Part shown: in pieces, positions 41,728 through 51,662 of the stretch | Layout of the letters: each line of letters opens with the position of its first letter | Position numbering within the stretch: the stretch's first letter is position 1 | From: Daphnia carinata | Lineage: Eukaryota; Arthropoda; Branchiopoda; Diplostraca; Daphniidae | Reading direction: 5' to 3' | Length of the DNA: 64,000 nt | Assembly: GCF_022539665.2 (NCBI RefSeq) | Contig: NC_081333.1 | Coordinates: 7,624,971 to 7,688,970, forward strand | Translations under genes and position numbers: made by a program | Notes under the pieces: generated by a model | Databases searched by the model: none | The model's input: only the letters and a program-made list of their open reading frames with translations | Told to the model about the DNA's origin: nothing

Positions 41728-41798
41728 TATCTCGTGGCTCAATGTTAGAGCATCGGCGTTGCACGCTGAATGTCTGGGGATCGATTCCCATGCCAGTA
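41728..41798 (+). tRNA. tRNA-like sequence 1 in spacer B
   Basis: Inverted copy of sequence 1 with the same GTTGCAC loop. Confidence 0.35.
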
Positions 41799-42055
41799 AA
41801 ACAATATACAAATACAAAATTACTTCAGAAAATATCCATGTATTAGTGTAATAAATAATAATTGAATACTTACAGATAAACGATACAACGGTGGCAAAAA
41901 CAATAAAGATGAATTGAGCAAGCTAAATAAAAAAAAAGTTGATAAATGTAATGTGTGAACAAAGCTAACACAGACAATGAAAGAAAAAAATTTTGCAAAA
42001 AACATTTTATAAAAAAAAATTTATTGACAATTCTCTGCACATTACAATTATTTTT

Positions 42056-42432
42056 GCAACTTTAAAAAGGCACAATAGCCCTTTCAAAAGTTGCCGTCAA
42101 CCCAGGCAGGGGGAGACACTGCCTTGTTGACCCACCGGGGAGATTACCCGGTGATTGGCTAAGAGAAGCCGGAAGAAGAGCTGAAGATTTGGAACATTTT
42201 TACAGGAGCGATTAACCTTTAATTCGGATTTGTGGGCAGCCACGTCACCCTCCGTGAACACATCATCGGACGAAGCGGCACCCCACGTCCCCTTTCCGGC
42301 CAGAGCCCTCCAAACCTCGGTATATGTTGTTTTTATATATACCGTACAGTAGGGGCATGACCCCCTACGGGCTTATTATGAGTCAAGGGGAAACGGGGCT
42401 TCAGAAAAGAAGGGAGCCCAGATATGCACTTC
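42056..42432 (-). ncRNA. GC-rich hairpin block, copy B'
   Basis: Same block, inverted, nearly identical to copy B across its whole length; hairpins kept. Confidence 0.4.
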
Positions 42433-42502
42433 AATTTTTTTAATATCAAATACCGTCTGGGGAATCCGAATTAAGTATAGCAATGTCATGTCATCCATCC
42501 AA

Positions 42503-43892
42503 TCAATACAATTTATTCAGTGTCTTGCCCCAACCAAGAATCTTTTCAGATCCAATGTTACTATTAACCTATATTGAGAAAAGAAAAACAACACCGTTAA
42601 ACACATCAATTGTTGATCATGGAACTTACATGACTCATAGATTCAACTTCTGGTGGAAGCTTGGGAAAGGACATACAAATTGCAGATTAACTTCATTGTA
42701 TAAGGCTCTTGAATGATAAACTAGCACCTGTAGAATGTTGCATTGTTGATAGTTGTGTTCCCAGTACATGAAAATCCTTTCCTATTGGATAAAATTTTTT
42801 TTGGTAGATAAGACCTGGTTGGCAAAAGGAGGAGAAATTCTTCGTCATAAATTCAAAATTATTTGAAGAAAAATCCTTTCATACCTAAAGAGTCCATGTA
42901 TGATGTTCATCTCTGCAATAGCAGCAAAATTAAAACATCTTTAGGGCCATTTAAGTACCCAGTTTCCCCAACACTCTGAACGTAAAGGACAAGTTGTTCT
43001 TTAGACAGAGAAGCAGAATTATTTGAGGCTTCTAGCTGTGACAGAACTATAAAGGATTGCTGTTGTACTGGATTCTTTAACACAAGATGGTACTTCTCAT
43101 TAGGCAATTTGCATTACTCTATTAATTTACCTCACACCTTACGGTAATGCACTCTCAGTGTTTTTTCATCTGTAGGCTCACTCTTCCATCCTGTAACACT
43201 TCCAGACTTGATTTGATCCCCGTTAAAATCTGTGAATGCAAAATAATAGCATTAAAAATACTTTTTCGATAGACAAAAAACCGAAAAGTACCTAATCCAT
43301 GTTTCATGTTGAACTCGTGCCATTTCTGGGTTTCTGTACCACACCCATTTTCGGCCCAAATACGTTCCCACAATTGTTCAGTTCCTTCACTGCATGAGCT
43401 TATTACTAACGATTCCTTTAGTGCAGCACTAACAGAATTTAAATTTAACACACTGTGATGTGGTGGACTGAATAACTAAGCAATAAATAACTGTTTTTTA
43501 AAATTCTATACTTATTTTGAATTCTTATTTGAAAAGTTTAGGTACCTGGCTGTGTTCGCCTAATGCCAACTCATCCTCACGTTCAGTTACAGATGAGTTT
43601 TGAAAAACCTCCTTCACTGTTTGGAAACTGTTCCGTTCCAATTTGTTCTTTTCCCCTAGCTGAGCTTGAAGACTCAAAATTTGAGCTACAAAACACGAAT
43701 GAATAAAAGCAAATGAATAGAATCATTACGTGTTAGGCCTACGATCCTTAGCTTTGTTATCTAATATTTTGTGTTGTTCCAATAACTGGGCCTGCAGCTT
43801 CATAATTTGATCTAATAAACAATAATTAATAATTGAAAACCAATATAATAATGTTTATACTTACCATTTTTTTGTTTTATTATCTTATCCAT
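42503..43892 (-). pseudogene. Coiled-coil gene, copy B' (frameshifted)
   Basis: Inverted copy in the right arm of unit B. Exons 43892-43865, 43811-43743, 43685-43546 and 43475 onward are in phase, with intact splice sites. After the HSQILTG segment one G is missing from a G-run (four instead of five, near 43220), so the frame shifts and ends at 43155. This is otherwise the best-preserved copy. Confidence 0.6.
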
Positions 43893-44102
43893 TTTTCAAT
43901 TGTTCCTCCAGCCACGCGTTGTTCTCCAGCCACGCTACTCAATTAACTGCTAATGGGATACAATTAACTGAAATTGCTTACATGCCTGTAATAACGAAAC
44001 CGACTGATAGATGGCTACGGGTAGAAAAAAGAGAAAAAAGTGCGTTTTTTTTTTTTTTTCCGCCATTTTTTTTTTTTTTTTTATGTAAAAACGGATTGCC
44101 AT

Positions 44103-44472
44103 ATAAAACGGATTGCCATGTATGCATGACCCCAGCGCATTGCTAACGTTTTTTCGCACATCGAGTGGTCCAACAGGCAGCGTCGTTTAGCGGTGACATT
44201 TTAAACCTTTCTATCATCCTAATAACCGTGTGAGAATTTGGAATTAAACTCGTATATGGTTGCAAATCGCTGGTGGTTATGGCATTTTCTTTCCACGTGT
44301 TGATTCCGGGTTTAGTTTAATTCTCCTATATTAGATATTTGGTTGTTGTGGAAATACGTCACTAAATGTTGCAATTGACATTCTAACAGACAATTAAAAC
44401 CCTAAGAAGATTTTTGCTCTAGTAATTGTTGTTTTCCAAAGAATTTATAGGAAAAGGTTATGTGTTTCTAGA
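44103..44472. other. Gap between unit B and SNAPC1
   Basis: Contains the extra copy of the unit end at 44105-44119 and then the SNAPC1 5' region. No gene seen. Confidence 0.4.
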
Positions 44473-45446
44473 ATGCCGGATAGCCTATCTTTGTTTCATG
44501 AAAAATGGATCCAATACTGTCATCAGTTGATAAATAACTTCTCCAACACAACATCTAATACTAATCTAAGTTTTAGAGACTTTGAAAATCACTGGAAATG
44601 TGTCAATTTGAAGCTGATGTTTTGGTATGTTGAAATGTTTGTACCTCTATAAAGCAGTTTTTTGCCACATTAAATATTTTTCAACTAATGTTTTGGTTTT
44701 ACCTTAAGTAAACACAGCATTGAAGAATTGTGTACATTGGTAAGTGAGCTATTCAACGTGGGAAAATATTTTCTGCTCTTACAGCAGCCATTGGCGTCAA
44801 GGGTTGGTGGACTCTACCTACTGTTTGCATTATACTTCACTCAACGAACTAGGTATTTCATTTCGACAAAGTCATTGTAAACAATATTGCCTTTCACATA
44901 TACACACATCTACCAGAAACAGAATCCGTTTAACATTAAATGAGCTAAAAGCATTAATTGCATTTTTGGATGAATTGAAAAAAAGAAATATGAGTGAACA
45001 ACAGTTCATCTTCTACAAACTTTTCCTGAAAAAAGCCTTTGTTTTTGCTTCAACACCTAACCAAGTAATGTGTGATGAAGTTCTAAATTTTGTTCTTGAC
45101 CAACTTGTTACAAAATTAAGCTAACTATCTAACCTGAACATTGGGATTGGTTAACGTAGTTTGTCAATCAGACGCGTCAGTCGAAGGAAGATGCAGATAT
45201 TATTGGAAATTTGTTGGATAGCTGTAAGTGTGGGTTGCTCCAATCTCACGGCCTATCAGTAGATGAGCTTGATAATTTGGACAAAAGGTTGAATAAATAC
45301 CAAGAAATTAAATCTCAAATACCAGGTTCTTCATAATGGGAAAATATTACAGCTGAATGTAGCTAACTTGAATATCTATTTTAGGATTCTGTAACTCGTA
45401 TTGCAAACCTGCTGCCACCGATGGCTTTGTTTCGGAATACCAGTAA
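44473..45446 (+). CDS. Snapc1: snRNA-activating protein complex subunit 1
   Basis: SNAPC1 is part of the complex that binds the proximal sequence element of snRNA promoters and recruits Pol II or Pol III. Exons: 44473-44624, 44709-44852, 44917-45064, 45181-45325 and 45385-45446; all in phase, 216 aa. If the donor at 45064 (CAA/GTAATG) is not used, exon 3 runs on to a stop at 45122-45124 and gives 167 aa. The conserved core matches human SNAPC1: SFRDFENHWKCVNLKLMFC (human FEDFTELWRNMKF), then YFLLLQQPLASRVGGLYLLF (human FQIRVGALYLLYGLY) and IFYKLFLKKAFVFASTP (human IFRKLRLDRAFHFTAMP). The human C-terminal half is missing, so this is a short form with mainly the SNAPC1 domain. The 3' end is the uncertain part. 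Confidence 0.82.
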
Positions 45447-46588
45447 AGTGGGTGTATCCAAGAACCCTTAACGTAAAACAGTGTTCGGAGGTTAAACGTC
45501 TTCGGTTCGGCTCCTAGATGGATGAAGTGCTGCGTTGTGGACCAAATTCACATTAAAGTTACAAATTCTTCCCTCTGAATAACCTGAAATGCTTGGGGCA
45601 AGTTCGGTGATCTAGCAGTGTTTCGTACTTGCGTGTTTTAAAATTAGCTGAATACGAAAATAAATTGTTCTCTTCTTCCCATTGTGTGATTCGTTGTAGC
45701 ACACAAAATTTAAATGACATTGTTTGGATATCTAAAAGTCATTGTCTGTCGTTATTAAAAATATACTACCTACCGTTTTGGTTATATCGCCGTGCACAAA
45801 TTCCGTCTGAGGACAAATAATCAACACAGTCAAAGATGTTATCACTGTACGATAAAATACATGCATACAAATCCTCCTGTGTGTTTCACATTGTTGAACT
45901 TGTATGTACAAGTATGATCATTGTTCCGACGGTCCCTATGTATAGTTTATTACAGGCAAAATCATTTGCCTATTTTTATGCTTCGAACATTCTCAACCGA
46001 AATTACTGTCTCCTACGTTTGAACTTACAGTTAGATACCACCTGTTCAAGAAATTGTCAAGAAGCTAATAAATATTAAATAAATAAAAAAAAAAAAAATA
46101 CTAAAAGTACCACACCGTATACTTCATGTACGGCACAACTCGTCTGAGGATGCCGCATGCGACATCAATGTGTGTCCGTCAGTCTGCCGACTGTGACTGT
46201 ACTTGTTAGCTTATAGCCAACGGCAGATGTAGGTGGCCTATACCAATTACCTGCGCTGTCTATTTCGATGTTCTTCACCTTCAGTGATCACAGCATGAAA
46301 AAGCCAGACTGTTCTTCTCGCTTTACATCCCCTCGCGATACCAATGTGATATGATAGCCTTATACTCTTCTAGCAACACTGATTATCCAGTGCACAAACA
46401 ACTGGCTCCACCCCTCGATACATCTATGTTATGGACTGATAAAAGGTATAGAAGAAAAATCGTAGCCATCCACAGGTCAACCATCGACTTCATTAGCTAT
46501 CCAGATTGTTGGCCAGTGATGTTGAGTTGTCGGAGCTCTGATCCAACTAAGCCTGTTTACACGAGTAACATTTCAAAACGTGACCAAA
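45447..46588. other. Intergenic stretch upstream of the homeobox gene
   Basis: No recognisable gene. An A-run near 46086-46098 follows an AATAAATAAA, a possible poly(A) site for SNAPC1 or a small retroposed tail. The 46100-46560 part is more GC-balanced and probably holds the homeobox promoter. Confidence 0.4.
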
Positions 46589-47899
46589 ATGGAGTCCGCT
46601 GTGATTACCAAAAATCAAGAAGTTAATCAGGGAGATGTCACAACTGAAGAACACCCAATCGCAAAAGACATCGATATCAGCCAAATGCCACAAGATGAGC
46701 TTTTTGGACCTGTCGCAGAAAAACCAATGGAAATACTTACCGTTAGATCGAAGCCAAAAGTTGATTTCAGCATTGAAGCTATCCTCTCGTCTCGAACATC
46801 TCCTGCATCAGCGATCGTCGTCACATCGTCCGAAATCTTCAGCTCACAATCGAAAACAAACTCCATCAACGATCATGGCGATCCTCACTTCTCCTGGGTC
46901 TACTGTACTCGCTACAGGCCACCAAAACTTCCACGTAAGTTTCTCGTGAAATTGGCATAGAATTAAAAAAAAAGAGCTTATTAAATATGCAATCTTTCCA
47001 AAAGGTGCTAAGCGAGAAATTAACTTGCGAAACCGTTACCGTAATCCACGCATACCCTTCTCGACCATCGAGGTGAGCACGCTAGAGAGAAAGTTCCTTC
47101 AGACGCCTTATCTCGGCAGTAATGAGGTTAACGAATTGGCTGCTGCGCTAAACATGTCCCCTAAAAGAGTACGTATTAACTTTGTCTGGTTATTAAGTTC
47201 TAAGCTAAAATGCAACTCTATTTATACCTTCAAGCTGGTCAAAATATGACTTAATCAGCGTAACTGACTTTATGTTGAAAGAGAAACATGTTTGAATTCG
47301 GTTGTCCTGCCTTATTCATCCGTTGTAGTAAATGTCTACCTTATGTTGTTCACTACTAAAGTTTAATTTAAATTCAAAAAATCTAGTGGTTCTTTATACC
47401 TTTTGAGAAAAGAGAGCGGAAAACTTTTTGTTACTGATGTAATCAATCCAAGTGGAAAGAATGTTTGTGTTGGGCGCTGCTCTTTTGTCGGTAATCTATT
47501 GAAAGAGCTCAATCCATTGAAAGGCAGGCGACCGTGGGCTAACATGCCAACCAATAGGAAAACTATACTGTTTGTTGTAGGTATTGTTGCAACTTGCGCC
47601 CCCATCGAAGTGACCTAATACTAATTGAGAGAGTAACATACTGTATCATGATAGAATATCCGTGCGCGTGCCGACAGTCCATATCGAGTTTCAACCGAAA
47701 CGAGTCCGATCGAATTCCACTCACATTACATGTTTTTCTGGTTCTTTCAACGAACATTGTAGATTGTCAAAGTGATCAGTTTTCGGATCCGATTGACTGT
47801 GGGCAAAATATTTATTTGTTTTGTTACTTTTCTACCTAGGTGAAGATTTGGTTTCAGAACAGAAGGGCTCGTGAACGCCGCGAAAGGGAAGTTCAGTGA
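46589..47899 (+). CDS. NKL-class homeobox protein, Msx-like (Msxlx/Nedx type)
   Basis: Exons 46589-46934, 47005-47168 and 47840-47899, in phase, 189 aa. The homeodomain spans residues about 127-186 with the expected Arg131 (position 5), Phe134 (8), Leu142 (16), Phe146 (20), Trp174 (48), Gln176 (50) and Asn177 (51). The N-terminal arm NPRIPFST and the C-terminal VKIWFQNRRARERRERE resemble the Msx-like Msxlx/Nedx family more than true Msx, which has RKPRTPFT and RRAKAKR. An upstream FSIEAILSSR segment recalls short N-terminal motifs of NKL proteins. An intron splits the homeodomain between positions 44 and 45, a common place. The protein ends two residues after the homeodomain. Gene family assignment is from memory of motifs; homeodomain identity is certain. 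Confidence 0.88.
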
Positions 47900-48001
47900 A
47901 AACACAAACGTCCTATATGTTCGTGTATTGGAGTGATGGTGGCTACGTTCGGATCCATGGTCGGTGATTAACACTCACACAAAAGCAAGAAGAAAATGTC
48001 C

Positions 48002-50402
48002 TCACTTGGCATCTGTAACCCATTTGAGTTTATTTGCGGACGGGATGTTGCTATGGTGGAAAAATGTGCAGCCAACTCGAGTGCAGTTTGATCCGTACTT
48101 GCAAGCCTAGAATAAGAAATTGCAATTTGTTCATCATTTTATAGCATGTATCACTTATTTTACTAATCATACAAAGAATAATTATGTAACCAAATTCAGA
48201 AATACACACAAAACTCGCTATTTTGTAAAATAAACAAAAACAAGTTCCCTACTACATACCGGCGGGTGGAAAAAGAGGCAGCTAACGTTGTTGCATGCCG
48301 GGAAAAACTTGCAAACCGTTTTGCCGTTCACAACCGGCGACTGATGATGATGCAACTTCACTGGAGGCCGGATTATCTTCGGTGCGAGAGGCATGGTAGC
48401 CTGAGATCGTTGACTGTGCGTATATGGGCACGATTTGCGTGTACACGTAGCATCAAATTTGCAAGGTGGGTGAATGAATAAGCAATTGTCACCAAACAAG
48501 CAAATTGGGAAATTCCTAGAATGAGTGAAATTTTTAAGTACGAATGTTGAAAACTACGGTGCGAATGCAAAACATACTTGCATGGGGTTTTGGGGTGATG
48601 AAAACTACACCGGTCTCCTTGGCGGCATTTGGGGTAAAACTTGCAGCGTTCCAAAGTTTGTTGAACTTCAGCTTCAGTACCTAAAACCAACGCCAAAAGT
48701 TTTTTTGCTAAAACATGACAGCTTTGAAAAACAAAGGAGAAACAACTGTTTACCAGTGCTACGTCTTCGAAAAAGCCTTGATTTCACTGGTTTCCGCTCA
48801 GTGTCTTGTACTTCGGACATTTCGGTAGTGTCATCGTCGTTTATGTCTTCATCAAAGCATCGGCCCATTAAAGAGTCAACACCATCAAGGGTAACTATAA
48901 AACGTGTCTCAATTGTTTGATTATCTAACTGTGACTGAACGGGACTTTCCATTGGCTCATAGGCGCCTAGGTCGGGAACCTCAGGTTGGGAGTCAATCGT
49001 TTCTTCAGCTTCCATGCTAGCGAGTTCATCGCCATTAGTCATCTTTCCGGGTGGTTGGACATCTATTTCCATAGTGGATTCGTTGGAAGGTTTAGCAACA
49101 GCAGGATTTTTTATAGTGACGGCAACCGATTCTGCATGTTGGATCTTTTCGCGATACTTTCGAGTGAACAGCGCTGGTGGAGATCTGATTTCCGGTTCCA
49201 TAACTTTAGCTGGATGGGAGACAACTGATTTTTGCGCGTCTGCCACAGCTTTTAAAATCAAACAGTTCGTGGCTTGCATCCTTGCTGGTAACCTGCGCCT
49301 AAAACCGTAAATTGGAGAACGATTTAAAACATGTACAATGATCTGATTTCAGGTTCTAAATAAGTACCTGGCTGTGACGCGAACGATACTATTAATCCCA
49401 GTTTTGCTATTAAAACTTGTGTCTTCCTCATGTTCTTGGTTCTCTGTTTTTGATTTGGTACGTTCTATAGGTTTTACAATTTGACTGAGTATGGGCCGCA
49501 CAACAGAAACAATTTGCGACGAGATGCGACCGTCCGTTCTTCGTGGTCGTTCCCTTTCTTCCCTGCAAACTTTTTTTGGAAATCTATCTTCAATATTTCT
49601 GGTATGCCGCCGTTTTTGTGAGTCAGAGCGGGATGACTAGATTAAATTAAAATTCAGAACAGTCTTACGGTGAAATTTGGCTAAACGATTGAACGTGGAA
49701 GACGATCTAACCTGATATGTGGCCGATGACGTCGAAATCTTATTCCTCTGAGTCTTTTCTTCAGAAGCATGGAAATCTTGTTCTACTTCATCTCTAATAT
49801 TCAGACAATCATCCTCCATATCCCCTTCAATGTTATGCTGCATATTTGCTGGAGGTAGTGAACGTAAAGAAACAGGTGTGGGTACATATTGTTCCTTAAT
49901 ATCATGATTTAACGGAACACTATGAGCTATAACGTTACACTGGGTTTCACTGTTCTTGCCCATCAACAACCCTGATGTTGGGTGAATTACTGTTGGGGAT
50001 GAATTTTGAACTTTTACCGAAATGATGCCTGCTTCACTTCCTGGTTTCGGTACCACAGGAACCGCTTCTTTCGCTTTCTCAGAGGCATTGCTACTACCCA
50101 CAAATGCTTCAAGTTTTTCAAGCACAACATGCAACCAATCTGTAAATTTGTCGGTATGACTTCCAAGAAAAAGAGAGAGTTCACTAGTCATTTGGCTCTT
50201 AGATCTTCTATTTGCAATCATCACCTAATGAACAAGCAAAAGTAAACAGAAAATGCTATGCCATTATGTAGAGAATATACATTTCGAATCCTACCATGAT
50301 ATAATCGGGTAGTTCTTCATCTACATAAGCTCCAATTTCTTGGAGCTTGGCTTTCACAGCGCATTTAATTTTGTTTCTGATTTCGTTTGTTACCCCTTCC
50401 AT
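48002..50402 (-). CDS. Zc3h14: ZC3H14/Nab2 poly(A)-RNA-binding protein
   Basis: ZC3H14 (Nab2 in fly and yeast) binds poly(A) tails in the nucleus and controls tail length and mRNA export. Minus-strand exons: 50402-50295, 50224-49712, 49636-49368, 49298-48754, 48680-48578, 48515-48260 and 48106-48002; in phase, 632 aa. The N-terminus EIRNKIKCAVKAKLQEIGAY is the PWI-like Nab2 domain. A long acidic, poorly conserved middle follows. Five CCCH fingers end the protein: CKFYPKCRQGDRCSFH, CKNFPICLFGDNCLFIH, CKFDATCTRKSCPYTH, CKFFPACNNVSCLFFH and CKYGSNCTRVGCTFFH. The last is followed by KLKWV, as in human. Its stop lies 102 bp from the homeobox stop on the other strand. Confidence 0.95.
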
Positions 50403-51127
50403 GATTGCTAAAAATAATTGGTCACGTTAACTAATCCCTTAACCTATAACTGAATACTCAGGTATTCCTTGTTTAGTCACTGATTTAAACCTTTCCCAAG
50501 GAAAAAACTTGTTCCTCTTTATTTTTTTCTTGTACGCTTGCAGCCGATGACTGTCCAGCACCGTATTCCTAAAACGGAAGAAGCCCCTTCTTTTCCTTCT
50601 TCTTTCTCCACACAGGGACAAGTCAGCGATTTTTACTTGAGTAGTTCAATGTTCTGTGTTGCTATCAACAAACATCTAAACGACGTGGGAAAAAAGCTTT
50701 TGCTAATACTTAAGACCCGAATCAACTACTTACGTATCAAGGTAAGCTAACCACGACGTCTTACTTTAAATACGTGTCTGTCGTAGATTTGAACCACAAG
50801 AAATAAATCGGGTCGAAAATAGGCAGTTGAAAGACTTTTAATAAATTCGTCATCTACCATACAAAGATTTGTTATTTACCAGAAATTACCTGGATTACAA
50901 AATATTACATTCGCAATGATATTTCACAAAAAACTTTGGCCTTCGTTAAATCACATGCGATATATGGCGACAGAAAATAATTGCTTGGATTTACCCTATC
51001 TGCCGAGTTCAAATGTCGCTACATGCATTCTGATAATGAAATGGCTTATACGGATTAAGCAGCCCACCGATATTTCACAAAACTACGAAACATGAAAGAC
51101 GCGTAGGTTGGAGATCACATCACTGGA
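50403..51127. other. Gap between ZC3H14 and the peritrophin-like gene
   Basis: Includes the ZC3H14 promoter at the left. No further gene seen. Confidence 0.4.
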
Positions 51128-51154
51128 TATAAAAAGGACTCAAACATTTCAGTT
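51128..51154 (+). promoter_or_regulatory. TATA box and initiator of the peritrophin-like gene
   Basis: TATAAAAA at 51128-51135 is followed by TCAGTT at 51149-51154, an arthropod initiator match. The spacing (23 nt from TATA to the initiator A) is a little short, so one of the two may not be the true element. A GTAAGA donor at about 51187 and an ATAG acceptor at 51263-51266 suggest a 5'UTR intron. Confidence 0.45.
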
Positions 51155-51274
51155 CCGTCACACACCTGTTTCGTTTCGTTCCGTAAGGTAAGAACCAGTT
51201 TAATATTTCTAATATTTCTTTGTCTTTGCCTTACTACAGTAAAATGTTGTCAATGATTTTCTATAGCATTTAAA

Positions 51275-51662
51275 ATGGCAATTAAGAAACTCGAGCTTTT
51301 CATTTTCGTGTTGGCTGCCTTTCTGGTGGTTTCCACTTCTGCATTGCCCCGAGTTGCTCGCGCTGCTCCACAATGCCCAGCGAGTGACGTAGGAAGCGCT
51401 GTTTTCTTTCCAGATCCGACTAACTGCAAGTATGTATGATTCTGCAACAACACAAATTACTGTGCCTGTCTCTCCGTTGCTCGTCGTGGGCTATCGTCAA
51501 TCGTAATGTCACATTACTGATTCTTTTTTTATTGCATGCTTTATTTCCAGGAACTATTACATGTGCTCGTGGGGCGTTGCCTATTTGAAATCGTGTCCTG
51601 ACGATTTATATTGGAACAAGGCCATCAACGTCTGCGATTTCGCTAGCAATGTCGTTTGCTAG
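51275..51662 (+). CDS. Secreted peritrophin-A (CBM14) chitin-binding peptide
   Basis: Two exons, 51275-51429 and 51551-51662, join in phase to give 88 aa. Residues 1 to about 23 are a signal peptide (KKLELFIFVLAAFLVVSTSA). The rest is a single peritrophin-A domain with the expected six Cys, ending DDLYWNKAINVCDFASNVVC; aromatic residues in YYMCSWG also fit. Such peptides bind chitin in cuticle or in the gut peritrophic matrix. Very short for the family, with a single domain and a short linker before it. Confidence 0.85.

Larger units (their letters stand above)
39112..44102. repeat. Palindromic unit B, tandem copy of unit A
   Basis: Same organisation as unit A: arms about 39112-41370 and 41850-44102 with a spacer between them. 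It starts 15 bp after unit A ends: the ends ATGTAAAACGGATTGCCA (39079-39096) and TGGCAATCCCCGTTTTACAT (39112-39131) face each other. The spacer is inverted relative to unit A. Part of the unit end (AAAACGGATTGCCAT) is repeated just outside at 44105-44119. Confidence 0.85.

Noticed and set aside
42483-42716. 77-aa frame starting MSCHPSNQYNLFSVLPQ, found in all four palindrome arms (also near 35485, 37412 and 40505)
   Set aside because: It runs antisense to the last exons of the arm gene, whose sense frame and splice sites explain the conservation; the arms are nearly identical, so a kept frame is weak evidence.
34075-44102. DNA transposon with terminal inverted repeats
   Set aside because: No transposase signature (DDE, hAT, piggyBac, Tc1) could be read in any arm or spacer, and I saw no clear target-site duplication, so I keep the neutral term palindromic unit.
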